DNA of 64,000 bases, from assembly GCA_002964805.2 (NCBI GenBank), contig PUDQ02000049.1, positions 62,001 through 126,000 on the forward strand, given 5' to 3'. This stretch comes from Trametes villosa. Lineage: Eukaryota > Basidiomycota > Agaricomycetes > Polyporales > Polyporaceae. This document shows, one piece after another, positions 22,251 through 33,704 of the stretch (its first letter is position 1; the number at the start of each line of letters is the position of its first letter). A program made the position numbers and the translations under genes. The notes below the pieces were generated by a model. It had not been told where the DNA came from. It worked only from the letters and a program-made list of their open reading frames with translations, and did no database searches.

Positions 22251-24096
22251 CCCTTCCGAGGTTAGGGTCCTATCCCATTAGATACTCTAGGGCTAGAGAC
22301 TCGATTGTGCACGTAGCCACTCTGACTGCTTGCTAACCTTGCTCTAATGCTCACTGCTGTGCACCGGTGTGACCCTAGGTGGCACAGCAGGGGCAGCCGC
22401 TCCCCAACCCACTGTTTAAAGCCACAGGGCATGCCAACAATGCTTCTTCAGGGGTCAAACATGTTCATTATCCCTTCTGAGCATCACAATGCTAGTGAAA
22501 TGGCATCATCCCATTCTGAGATTAGGTAGCCATTTGTCACCACTGTGCATTGGTTCTGGGTTGAGTATATGCTCCTAGTACTCAAAAACAATAACATGAA
22601 GGCTCAAAACAACACTGGCTTTTCACCTACTTCTGAATGTATCTTGCTGCTGGGGTGTAGAGTCTTTTTTTTTGACATATAGAGGCATTTCAAGGTTCTT
22701 TTAACATTGACACCACCCGCCAATGCACAACAATAGCCCTTGAGTGCACTGAAGGGGGTATGTGAGTACTGTTGACACATGATAGAAATCTTGTGCATTA
22801 TCCCATCAATTGGACATGCCAGTATTGGCCACTGCTTAGTCCAAATATCATGTATTATATGTCATCAGAAAGCTATGAGTGAGTGGAATCCAATGGTCTA
22901 GAAGCTGGAATATAATACTCCCTCCAGTACTGAGAAAAAAGGCATGAAATCCTCATTAGTACCCCAATTCAGCCAGATTCAGCTCCTATGGCTCATATCT
23001 CAGTACCATGTGCACAAACCCCCCAGGTATCACATGTCACTGGATTCAACTTTTCAATTCCTATTTGATGGGATAAGCGATCTGTTGTAAGGGTGATCAC
23101 AGGCTGCATAAACATTCAAATTGTACTCAAAATGGCAGCAGTATATCGTATAATCAATTTTTACAGGGTTTTCAGCATGATATCATAGCCCAGTCAATGA
23201 AACACCTCCTGTGGTGTGCTACGCAGACGAGTTCTGAGGTGTTACACTGATTTTGACTTCCCTGCCATCAGCTTTGGCCTTGTTTGGCTCATCCCATAAA
23301 CTCCTTGGTATCTCTAGCCCTGGTAGTCCAAATGAAATGAAATCAGTGTTAGCAGGAAGCTATCTATGAGTAGGATCACACTGTGTAAAAAAGTGAGGTG
23401 TGATGTCCACTACAGCACTGTCTAACAGTGCTCCAGTTCCCCATCAGTGCCACAGCTCAGCCACATTTAGTTTCTCTGGCTAATATCTTATTACTTCATG
23501 CACCAACCCCCAGAGTGTTATATGCCATATCTATCTAATGGTAGACACTAGTTATCCCTGTCATAGGCCTGAAAACCATTAGTAGTGTTGGATCACCCTC
23601 TATATAGCCTGAGATCAAGTCCATATCTCCAACTCCGGTTGATATAACATGTATTCTTGTATAATGCACATAGACAGAAAGGTCTTGCATCAAAGCAGTG
23701 ATCAGCTACTAGCAATAGTTGAGCTAGCAATTTCGGTCAGTCAATGACAACCTTACAGCTGTTTATAATCAAGGCACTACTCAATTGTCGTTCCCCTCAG
23801 TGGATCGTATATATATCACAGCCTGGGTTGTTTGCTATGTTGAGCCAATTTTCAGCTCTGTTGGGCTGCTTCCACTAATACCCATCCATGGTTTGAGAAT
23901 ACTAGCAAAATGGCTTAGAAACATCAGCATGATAAACAAGAAAATAAGCAGACTCAAATCCAAATATTGCTGTCAGATTTATACATTATAGTGATGTATA
24001 GTGACTATTATGTGCACTGAGGTGTTCATAAATGATAGAAATGCTCTGCAACACCTCATCAATCGGATATGCCAGTATTGGCCCTCTTCCCCCAAG
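22251..24096 (+). repeat. HLF copies, truncated and internally deleted
   Basis: 22251-22838 has the HLF left-part modules ('ggttagggtcctatcccatt', 'actctgactgcttgct') and then a 3'-end-like 'ccatcaattggacatgccag', so it looks like an internally deleted copy. From 22840 the middle and right modules resume ('atgtcatcagaaagctatga', 'agtaggatcacactgtgt') and end in CCTCATCAATCGGATATGCC followed by GCCCTCTTCCCCCAAG at 24096 and flanking T. No gene is visible. Confidence 0.65.
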
Positions 24097-25872
24097 TGAG
24101 GCTAACGTCTCCTCAGCGCGGCCACTGGACGAAGCTTGCGCGCCTTGGGAAGGCAGCGTGGGGACACAGGGACACAGTTGGAGGACTCCAGGGGTGTACG
24201 TTTGCGGCAAGTTGAATTCGTCGTTGGACTCCTCATAGGGGTCGCGGGGAGCATTGCTAGGAGCCAACCTCTTGCAGATATCCCATTCGTCCCTCCAGCT
24301 ATTGTAGCGCTTGTGGGACTGGGGATGCACTCCCCAGAGCTCTCCGAACACTGCCGGTTTGACGTACGAGCGAAAGTCCAGCTCTTGGTACTTGGAGGGT
24401 TCCGTTGGGTCAATGTCGCCGATGGTGGTCCAGTATAAACTATTGTAGGAAGTGTGGGACGGGCGAACATTGCAGCCTTCCTTTCCCTCTCGAGCCATTG
24501 ATCCTGCTGAATCTGTGTCTCTTCCAGTGCTTTGTGCACGTTCTGCACCTGCCTCCGTGTCATGAATGCCTTGAACCTCTCACCTGGCTGCTGCCCATGA
24601 CCATGCATGGGTTGTCGTTGAGGCTCGGAGGTGTTGCCCCCAGGGTGTCCACCATCAGGCTCCTGTCCTCGCCTGTCCTCCGCATCGCTCCTGCGCAGCC
24701 AAGCATAGGGGTCCACCCCGCCCTCGAAGCAGCCGGCAGGAGGCGGCCCCGGGTAGCCAGACCAACGGAAGTACGGGCGACAGCCTGTGTCCTCCGGGCC
24801 CTCGGGAATCTCAGGAATCCAAGCCTCGGGGGCCGGGGAGTACTCCCTTAGGAACGGGTAAGCGCGGAAGCAAGTCTCGTGGTCCTTTGGGTCCTGTGGC
24901 CAGAGGATGTACACCAGGATGTTGGCCCGGATCATGCAGGGAACATGATTTACCCAGCATGTTGTGCTGTCGTTGTGGAAGTCCGGGATGGGGTAGACCA
25001 ATGTACCGACACGCTTCCGGGGGGAAAGGTCAGCGATGGGCTACGCATGCAGCTGGTCGATCCAGGCTTGCAGGATGTTAGCCCGAATGAGCTCCTTGAC
25101 CCAGCGCAGGAGTTCAGTGTCGTTGTTCTTGGTCTCGTTGTGCTTGGTCGTGAGCACGATGGCCAAAGAGCAGCACACAGCGAGGAAGGTGAGCGCATCT
25201 CTGGTTTTGAAAGCCACGGATCGGGTGTGGGACGCGCTGGGGTAAAACTGCGTGAGGTTGAACTTGGAGGGGCTTAGCCAGTAGATGTCAACCCCACAAG
25301 GTCTCTCCGGATTGTGGATGGCCTCGTTGGAGTTGAGGAGGGTGCTCTGAACCTTGTCCAGGTTACACGCCAGCTGCAACCACAGCATGATCAGGTCCTC
25401 CACGAGGCACCAACCCTGATCTGTTTTCTCTACCTGCAGTTTCTCAGAGTTGACCATCAGACACGTGAAGAACGTGCTCTCTTTAATGAACTGACGGTGA
25501 AGATAGGCCATTTCTGGAGCTCTGCTCGTCCCGTGGAGTGGTTTGCGCATCTTGCGGGCATGCATATTCTTGTTGGGGTCCCAGACCGGGTATCCAGGGA
25601 GGTGTTGGGTGGAGGACGGGTGGAGGACGGTGTAGGTGTTTTCCATGTACCAGTAATGCCAGATGGGGCTGAGTCGCAGGTCTAGAGTTAGTACGATCTT
25701 GTGAATGCAAGGGCTGGTCAGTATTCTCACATCGGACCGCTGTATGGCTGCTTCGACATGGTGAGGTAAAGAATGGGCGAGGAACGCTGCATGGAAGGCT
25801 AAGACGAAAAACAGTGAGATGCTTGCGTTCGCACGGGAGCGTGCCCGTGCATAACCATCAACAGTCTGCGTA
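24097..25872 (-). pseudogene. Expanded basidiomycete gene family fragment, copy 2 (longer)
   Basis: Minus strand. Identical to copy 1 over 24764-25872, including the TAG at 25041-25043, but extends a further 670 bp: 'WSGYPGPPPAGCFEGGVDPY', a Q/E-rich linker, then in another frame 'NSLYWTTIGDIDPTEPSKYQ' and 'AVFGELWGVHPQSHKRYNSW', and an acidic 'DPYEESNDEFNLPQ'. The frame change lies near 24,490. Both ends abut HLF elements (24096 and 25873), so the fragment is sandwiched between two copies. The function is unknown and both stop and frameshift argue against expression as one protein. Confidence 0.7.
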
Positions 25873-28800
25873 TTACGATTGATGAGGAACAAAGAAATCG
25901 TTTCTTATGGGGTGAGCTCCCAGCCAACTCGCGTCACAGAAAGTTGACCCCGTGGGAAAATATTTTCAATCTCAGCTAATAAATCATTAGTTCTCAAATA
26001 AGCGCCACATACAACTTTCACATACAAACATAGGGTTAGGGTCACAAGCCATTAGAAACTCTCGAGTTAGAGGCTAGATTATGCACACAGCCACTCTGAC
26101 TGCTTGCTAGCCTTGCTCTAATGCCCATTGCTGGGCGCCTGTGTAACCCTAGGTCGCACAGCATGCGCAGTCACTTTCTATGTATACTGCTGTCTACTAG
26201 AAGGTGAGCATGCTCACAAGGCTTCTATGGTGTCAAACACATTGATTATACTTTGTGTGCTTGGCAATGATAGTGATATGACATTATCTTATGCTGAGAT
26301 TAAATAGCCATTCTTCACTATCATACTTCAGGCATGATACATTGAGGTGTGGGCATGCTACAACAACTCAATTGGTAACTATACCAACATTGAAAACTGT
26401 GTTTTCATATATACTGAGGTCTCTATCAGTATTATACTCAATGCTTCTCTAACTGCTCATTGAATATCAAGAAATATGAGTTTGCATCATCAACAGCTCA
26501 GCTGAGATGATGTACTCTGATCAGATAGAGCTTCAAGCAGCTTACTAATGATATGTGACACATGCATATTGAATACAAATTGGAGGAGCTGTGGACAAAA
26601 AGGTGGCCATCATGGCTTTTATGGAGCACTTTCGAGCAGTTTCTTTTTTTGCTGATTACTGGACATTGTCCCCATCATTGTTATCATTGCATACCTCCAT
26701 TAGATAGCCCTCAAAAATGCTGTCCTAATGGTATACTGTGCTTGCAGGTTGAACAGAAACTGGACAAGTGTGGCTAAAACACTGCCAAAAAGTGCCTATT
26801 TTTCAAAAACAAATCTGGCCAAGGCCCTTGAGCGCTAGTGGAAGTCCATCCCAGAAACTTCTACTAGCACTGAATGGACTTAGCCTGATTTTGTCTTTTG
26901 TGCACTTATTTGCCGGTAGAAAAATCTCAAGGACACTTGCTTCAAATTGTAGTCAAACTGCTTTAGTGCAATGAGTTAAGTGTATAAGGGCACAGAAACA
27001 ATCACATCAGGTAGCCCTTGACCATAAGTGTATTATAGAGCAAAGATATACACTATTTGGTAAGGAGACTACTGTGTAAACAGCGATTTACTGGTTTGAA
27101 GGGACAGAGGGATGCTTGTATCACAGCTATACCCCTCAGCACTTTCCAGACCTAAGCAGGGTCTAATGAGACTGTAGTGATCAGTTCAAATTGACTGTAC
27201 ACTGCTGTGCAGGGTTAATAAGTGGCTCATGTCCTCTTATAATGAAGTGTTACAGGAGAGATGATGGGTAATTGATACATGTCAATACCCCCATGTTGTA
27301 GAGCTCAGAAGCACCTTTTTAACGGTATATAACACATGTCATTTGGAACAGAACTGGAGGAGCAGTGGCCAAAAGAACCAGAGGAGGGGGTAATATTGTA
27401 AGCTGTGGCTGAGAACAAATAAAGCCAAAGCTGATGGCAGGGAACACGGAATCCGTGTTCCCTGCCAGGTTCCCTGCCATCAGATCTGGTCTTGTTTGGC
27501 TCTTCGCACAAATAATTTCATTTTGGGCCACTGGATAGTTCAATTACCATGTATTATATGTCATCAGAAAGCTATAAGTGAGTAAAATCCAATGGTGAAC
27601 AAATCAGGATGTAATACCGACTCTAGTACTTGTAAATAGGGCAGCAAATCCCCATTAGTGCCACAATTCAGCCACATTCAGCTTCTATGGCTCGTATTTC
27701 AGTATTATATGCACAAACCCTCAAATTGTTATGAACCATTAGACACTTTTTGTTCGCGATATAGACGGGTGGTGCAATGCAATTAATAAGCTGGAGCAGT
27801 CCAGATCGGGGAGGTTTGGTGGAGCGACGGAGCGTTCGTGCCCAGCGCGTGTGCGAGTGAAGCCGCACGAGGCGCCCATCGCCAGCCAACGACGGCGCAG
27901 AATTTCGCCCGTCACTGTGCTACGGGCATTTTGGAGCGTTTGGAGCAGATCTCGGCAACACCCACTCGATGCAGCCATCAGCCCCACACAATCCGGTTCA
28001 ATATTGCAAACAAAAAGTGTCTATTGGATTCAGTTTTTCAGCCTCTGTTCAATGAGCTATGCTATATGTTGTTTAAGTAACTACAGGCCACACAAGTAAT
28101 CAAATGATGCTCAAAATGGCAGCAGTACAATGGTTCAGTCAATGGAATGCCTCCTGTGGTGTGCTAAGCAGACAAAATCTTGAGCTTGTCACTTTCCATT
28201 CTATGCATAAATTAGAGAAGGAGGGACAACAAAGTAGCCTGTGGCTCATAACATAAATCCCTTTGTAACTCTGGCCCTGGTAGCCCAAATGACATGAAAC
28301 AAGTGTTAGCAGGAAACTGTCTATGAGTAGGATCACACTGTCAAAAAAGCCAGTTGTAATACCAACTACAGCAGTCTCTAACAGTGCTGCAATTCCCCAT
28401 CAGTGCCACAGCCCAGCCACATCCAGCTTCTAGAGTTTTATATGTCATCAGAATCAGCTTTCCAAGACCTATCTAATGGTACATACTGGATATTCCAAAC
28501 ATGGTTATAGGCTTTCAAACTACTGGCAGTGTTGGATTACCTGCTACACAGAAAAAGTGCATATATTCAACTTTTGTTGATATGCTGATTGAGTGTGGCT
28601 GCAGATAAAATCTATACAAACATGCCTCTCCATTCAAGTAGGCAATTACTATGCTACTACTAACAGTAGAGGTAGTTAAGCAAGTTAATGACAATCTGAT
28701 AGCAGATTGTCAATTGCTCAGATCTACAACTGCTGATCTCACTTGCTGCATCTGATGGTAAACAGCCTACTTTTTTTGCTACATTGGGCAAATTTTCTGT

Positions 28801-29447
28801 CTTGTCAGGTTGTTTCTACTGATAAACTTTCTATGGTATATAAATGCAAGCAGGATGGCTTGGAAAATGGGTAAGTCAGCATAATGAGCAAGAAATTAGG
28901 TCAAATTATCACAGAAAGCCTCAGTTGTTACCTCCACACAAATTGCTCTGGTATCAACTTGTATTCAATGGTGAACACCATGATATATGGAGATATGATT
29001 GTTATCAGGGTGTTCATTCATTAGTTAGCAGGGTTGAAATACTTCTTGAATCAACTACAGAAAAATCAAATCAGCTAGTAGCATTTTTGTAGGAGCTATC
29101 CTCTAATAAAACAGTTGCTACAAAGTGATATGTATACTTACTCAATTAGGGAAGTTTCCGGTGTACATTGCTTGCCCTGCATGTAAGATATTGAGCACTT
29201 CTAGTACTTTTTAGCAAATAGCTTTTGGGCTTGCTACATACCAAGCGTAGGCAGGTGAAAACTATCATGGTGTTGTCAGTTAATTTTGAATTTTGACATA
29301 TGGGGGTACATCAAGCCCCTTTGTTGAAGCCACACAGTGAGTGCCCTTTGATAGCTATTCAGTGTAATCAAAGGTGTTCATAAATGATCACAATTCTCTG
29401 CAAAACCTCATCAATCGGACACACCAGTATTGGCCCTCTCCCCCCAA
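24764..29447. repeat. Large direct duplication, copy 2 (4,684 bp)
   Basis: Partner of 9288-13971, offset 15,476. The left edge falls inside the pseudogene reading, which continues to the left here but not in copy 1. The right edge is the HLF terminus (CCCCCCAA, then T). Confidence 0.95.
25873..29447 (+). mobile_element. Full-length HLF element, copy 2
   Basis: Same as the element at 10397-13972 with identical modules and the same palindrome (27436-27466). The last base of the terminus differs: AA then T instead of AAG then T. Confidence 0.65.
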
Positions 29448-30062
29448 TTGCAAATACACCGGTGTCGAACAAAGAGCGCGTGGAATGGCAGAAGAGTGTC
29501 AGAGTTGGTATACGTGGCACAGGAGCAGGAGACGAGCGTACATGCACGTAGAGGCGAAACAAAGTCCCGGCTGGGCTCATGGTGGGTCTCTCTGGTTGAT
29601 CGATGTCAATGGGTCCTTTCAGGTGGTGGCACGCCTGCACGGTGATACAACACCATATGAGTGGCTCGGAGGGGCAGAGTCGCGGGGAACGAGAGGAATG
29701 CGTCTGTATGGGTAACCACCCATACAAACGCGCGGCCGAGATGATGGTCGGGGGGATGAGGGACGCCAGTGAGTCTCCAAGGAGTACCTAGGGATGAGGA
29801 GGCCCAACTGCGGCAATAGCCATGGAGGGGTGTGGGTGGGGATGAGGACAAGGAGACGGTGGAGGACAAGAGAGAGAGATGCGGGCAAAAACGCGAAGTC
29901 CAGAGCGCCCACATGCACAGCCACCATGTGAAGTTCGGCTCCGCGTGCGGCATCATCTGCGTCTCTCTCTCTTGTCCTCCACCGTCTCCTTGTCCTCATC
30001 CCCACCCACACCCCTCCGTGGCTATTGCCGCAGTTGGGCCTCCTCATCCCTAGGTACTCCTT
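29448..30062. repeat. Region with 101-bp-arm inverted repeat
   Basis: 29779-29879 and 29962-30062 are reverse complements over 101 bp with one mismatch seen (catgg versus cgtgg), separated by 82 bp. The arms contain 'aaggagtacctagggatgag' and '(ag)n' near the loop. A transcript would fold into a long hairpin. The sequence before the arms (29448-29778) is GC-richer than HLF and has long overlapping open frames on both strands, partly caused by the palindrome. I recognise no protein. Confidence 0.85.
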
Positions 30063-30063
30063 A

Positions 30064-30364
30064 AACCTGAGCACTGGAGGCTCCTGGGTCAGCTGTGACT
30101 GAAACACTACGCTGTATTTGTGCGGATTCACAGAACACAAGAAATGGTGCAACCTGTAAGTCCATGAATACTGAGGTAGAGTGATTATAAAATATGTTGG
30201 TAGCTTCCATACAGTTGTATGTATGCACTCACTGGGTGTCCAGATATTCTGAGGTCCAAACCTGCTCTTGGTGTGGCTCACAGTCAGCGCATGAATTTCT
30301 GCAGGAGAAAAATTGCAGTAAACAGCTAGCCAGAGCTGACCCAGGAGCCTCCAGTGCTCAGGTT
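30064..30364. mobile_element. 301-bp MITE with 31-bp terminal inverted repeats, TA target
   Basis: AACCTGAGCACTGGAGGCTC and the following 11 bases are exactly inverted at the right end (30334-30364). TA flanks both sides (30062-30063 and 30365-30366). TA duplication and size suggest a Tc1/mariner-type non-autonomous element. It begins within two bases of the 101-bp inverted repeat. Confidence 0.8.
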
Positions 30365-30366
30365 TA

Positions 30367-31350
30367 TTACCATAGTTTAGGCCTATATCAAAGGTATTTA
30401 TCACACTTGGAATGAAGTGTGGCGGTCATGTATTCACCATTCTAGAGAGCCAACAAGCTGCAATCCTCTGCGCGCGGGGTGACAATTTTGTAAATTACTC
30501 ATTGCAACAGGAGTCCTTTCTGGCAACTCTGACACATTTTTGTAGAGAGTCCTGGGGCGCTATCTGTCATGCATATCTGTTTACTGCCAGGTACGGTTCT
30601 GTCCCAGTATGCTACAAATTGTGCGCAGGTGCTAGCCAACTCTTTTATACCCCTTGATCTGCAGACATTGCTACAAAAATTGTAGCATATGCAGAGATGA
30701 CACTACCCTACTATATAGTACTATCTAGGGTGCCATATATACTTTGGATCCAGAAAGACACCCCACAGTATCCAGGGACCAGAACAGACAGTAAAATTTG
30801 ACCCCCTAGAAAGTGGTCTCCAGCACTTTTGCTCAGAATTTCTGGGAAAGAGCCTATGGATTTTCCTGGTGTTTGTTGTTTTGCATACAGCATGTACTAC
30901 ACTCTCTATACCTCCTGATATCCCGTCTGTAGTCTACAGTAAACAGGTGCTACAGACCAAAATAGGCACCGGAGGGGGGGTGGGGAGATACTTTTGGCCG
31001 TCACTGTACTATACAGTGCTGTCATTTTGAGCACAATTTGAGCATTTATGCACCCTGTGATTATCTTTGTAACATACAGCATGGCCTATTGCATAAGGTT
31101 CAAAACTTTGAATCCAATGGTATATAATACCTGGGGGGTTTGTGCACATTATACTGTGATATAAGCTATAGAAGCTGAAAGTGGCTGAATTGTGGCACTA
31201 ATGGGCATTTGTTGCCCTATTTATGGGTGCTGTGATAATTAGCACATCACCATTTGTGCACCATTGGATTCTGTTCATCCATAGCTTTCTAATGACATAT
31301 GATTTTCAATATTTGGACTACCTGGGAACCAGATATGAAGTCATCTGTGG
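30367..31350 (-). repeat. Non-coding stretch, right part inverted HLF
   Basis: 31000-31340 is the reverse complement of an HLF middle segment ('gtgctgtgataattagcaca', 'tccatagctttctaatgaca' against 6490-6800). 30367-30990 shows no recognisable gene. An open frame at 30412-30657 (81 codons) has no known features. Confidence 0.45.
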
Positions 31351-31375
31351 TGTGAGCCAAACAAGTACAAGGCGG

Positions 31376-31411
31376 GAGGCACGCCGACGCGGATTCGCAT
31401 CGGCGTGCCTC
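31376..31411. repeat. Strong hairpin, 16-bp arms, 4-base loop
   Basis: GAGGCACGCCGACGCG (31376-31391), loop GATT, then CGCATCGGCGTGCCTC (31396-31411). There is one mismatched pair (C/A). It lies just upstream of the ATG of the small gene remnant. Confidence 0.85.
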
Positions 31412-31426
31412 AAGACGGCTACCGCA

Positions 31427-31721
31427 ATGAGCCAGGCACTCCGCACTCCCAGGGAGGACCTCATCCTCAATGTGGAGATGTGGGTGCGCAGCCGGCTCCC
31501 GGTACGAGGCACGCGCGCGTGATCGTCTTCTTTCTCTCACACATGTTTTGCAGAATGCCTTGCCACCGCAAGACGACAACTGGGACTCGGGCGGATCCAA
31601 CGATGGCCTCAATGATAAGGGTGAACTCAAGGATGCAGCCGCCTAGGAGGATGAGCTGCTCTCTGAGTTCCCGGACCTCCTGACAGTCTCTGACAGTTCT
31701 GATTTGGGCCCCGGGGAGTAG
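31427..31721 (+). pseudogene. Unidentified gene remnant with one intron
   Basis: An ATG at 31427 opens 'MSQALRTPREDLILNVEMWV', followed by a plausible 50-nt intron (GTACGAG ... TTTTGCAG) and a second exon 'NALPPQDDNWDSGGSND'. An in-frame TAG near 31642 precedes an acidic tail 'EDELLSEFPDLLTVSDSSD' ending at 31721. Acidic D/S-rich tails of this type are common at the C-termini of basidiomycete transposase-associated proteins, but I cannot name a family. Confidence 0.4.
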
Positions 31722-32219
31722 GTGTAGGTCTCACTACTTGTTAGAACATGTATGTATAATGTACAATGACCAAAATTGTGCGCTGCCTGATTGTTTGGTC
31801 TGCATGCCCGCACTTTCCACCGTAAAATAATCCTCTCTCTGGTCTCGAACCCATGCACGCACCCGTACCCATAGCACCCGCGGGAGCTGGTGTCTAGATG
31901 CCACCTGCTGCTGAGCCGCGGGTTCTTGGGTGTGGGTACCAGGCAGTGTCAAGCACCAAATTGGATTGGTACTAGGACAGGTCTCAGAGACCAGGGCAAA
32001 TTCCGTGATCAGCTAGACCATGACGAGCAGGCAGGTGACCACGGGAGTGTACCCACACCATTCACAACCCAGGGACACTCAAAAGGCACTGTCAATACAC
32101 CAATACCCTGGTTTAAACCATCAAACAGCAACTAAATACTGCCCCAAGAAGAATATTCTACCAATTCCCGTACACACCACTAATAATCTGTCAACCACTG
32201 CTAGGGCCTTTGTCCTATC

Positions 32220-33102
32220 ATACTCTACTCCCAGAGACTCCCCACAGAGAGTTCCGGAAGGTTCTGGAAAGTTCTAGTAGGTTCTAGTATATTCTGGTCA
32301 TGATGGAGGAAAAAAAGGTTCGGAATATGCTCGAATATTCCGGAAGCTTCCAGAAAGATCCGGGACCTTCTACCACATTCCAGTAGCTAGGAAGGGTCAT
32401 GGGTTGATACTTTGGGGTGGACGGAAGACTAGAGAATCTACCGGAACCACCCGGAATATCCTGGAATATTCCATATCCCACTCATGGTGCCCCAACATAC
32501 TCAGATAGGCAGAGAGAAAGTGCTAGAACATTCTAAGAGGTCCCATATGGACCCCATGACCAGTAGCCACAGTTTCCTAGTATGAATGTATTTGCGTAGT
32601 CAGCGGCCCTTCAGAAAGGTATATAAGCCAGCCTGAAGGAGCCCCCCTAATAAGAACCCCAGTTTAGAACACACTCAGAAGCAGACAGCAGCAAACAGCC
32701 TACTTAGACATATTCCCATAAGACCAGCAAGAGCAGGGAGATTTGTAAGTAGCTTAGTCAGCAGGCGAGAAGATCAGCAAGTATTAGGTAAGGAGAGGAT
32801 CAATCAGGCAAGTCCTAGATCCTCTATGTCAGCACAGTAAGAGAACACATGTATGTCGCTGTAGGCAAGGCAAATGTCTGCCCGATTTCACATTGTGAGT
32901 GCGGGAAAGTCAGTAAAGTGCTCTAGGAGAGCACTAAGCAGCAGACGGCTCTAGGGGGGCCACAGGAAGTAACTCTTGGAGAGTTACCGCAGACGACTCA
33001 TGGAGAGTCCCAGTAGCAGGCTCTAGGAGAGCATTGCACAGTAGTACGGCTCTTGGAGAGTCCTGTAGCACCATCAACTCTCCGTTCGATGACATGCAAT
33101 CA
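32220..33102 (+). repeat. LTR/leader-like region with TATA box and hairpin array
   Basis: 32235-32480 is rich in repeated 'gttctggaa' and 'gaatattcc' words. 'TATATAAG' at 32620-32627 is followed by A-rich 'aagcagacagcagcaaacag' leader-like sequence, then by six small hairpins. No gag or pol follows, because at 33103 the sequence is interrupted by the DUF6698/Plavaka element. Similar hairpins resume at 41773. It is probably the LTR and leader of an otherwise missing retroelement. Confidence 0.45.
32917..33062 (+). repeat. Array of six hairpins with a shared CTCT(A/T)GGAGAG core
   Basis: Units at 32917-32935, about 32947-32961, 32969-32987, 32995-33009, 33020-33032 and 33048-33062. Each is a CTC(T/A) ... 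GAG core around AGG or TGG. The outer stem bases differ between units but stay complementary: AGTG/CACT, GTAA/TTAC, G/C, GA/TC, and GGC/GTC or wobble pairs. The spacers share 'cagtagca'-like words. Confidence 0.75.
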
Positions 33103-33704
33103 CATCACCAAAAGTGCACGCCGGCATGCAGAAGCATGCAGACATATGCATAATCTGCATCCGCCTGCATGCTCCGCATGCCAGGTTAGGGTATACAGTT
33201 GGCGAGCAACGAAGCACTCAACGTCTACAGAACTCGCACCGAACCACAGACGCCGCAGCTGAAGCTCATATTGGCGGCGAGTGGCTATAATATGCCTCCT
33301 TGGGCGGCTTATGCAGACCTCTGCAAGGCCCGCCAGATAGCTGATATATTCTGCCAATTTTGTACAATATATTTGCAATTGGAATCATACACATCAAGAT
33401 GGAAGAGGAACTCTGCATTGAATGGCGTGTATTGGTACAACACATGGTGATACAGTAATAACAATATCTATCAGTACTCAGGCAGGCTGGCGACGATGGT
33501 CTTCGCCGAGTCCGAGCCTACCGGGAGGGGACACATCAGTTAGTAACATTTGGGACAAGGATCATGCACCCGAGCCGAGAGAGCGAGCGAGCGAGTTGAA
33601 GTGCAAGGCAGAGCAAAACAGCGAGCAAAACAGCAGTATGGCAGCAGAGCAGGAGGCAGGAGGGCAAACGAGTCCGTGGAAGTCGCCATCCTGTGGCAGC
33701 GGTC

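Noticed and set aside
29619..30404. 261-codon minus-strand open frame
   Set aside because: Runs through the 101-bp inverted repeat and into a MITE, so both arms are translated in opposite sense; no family features.
32917..33062. CRISPR-like array
   Set aside because: The units are not identical, spacers are absent or tiny, and the host is a eukaryote; the signal is paired stems, not direct repeats.
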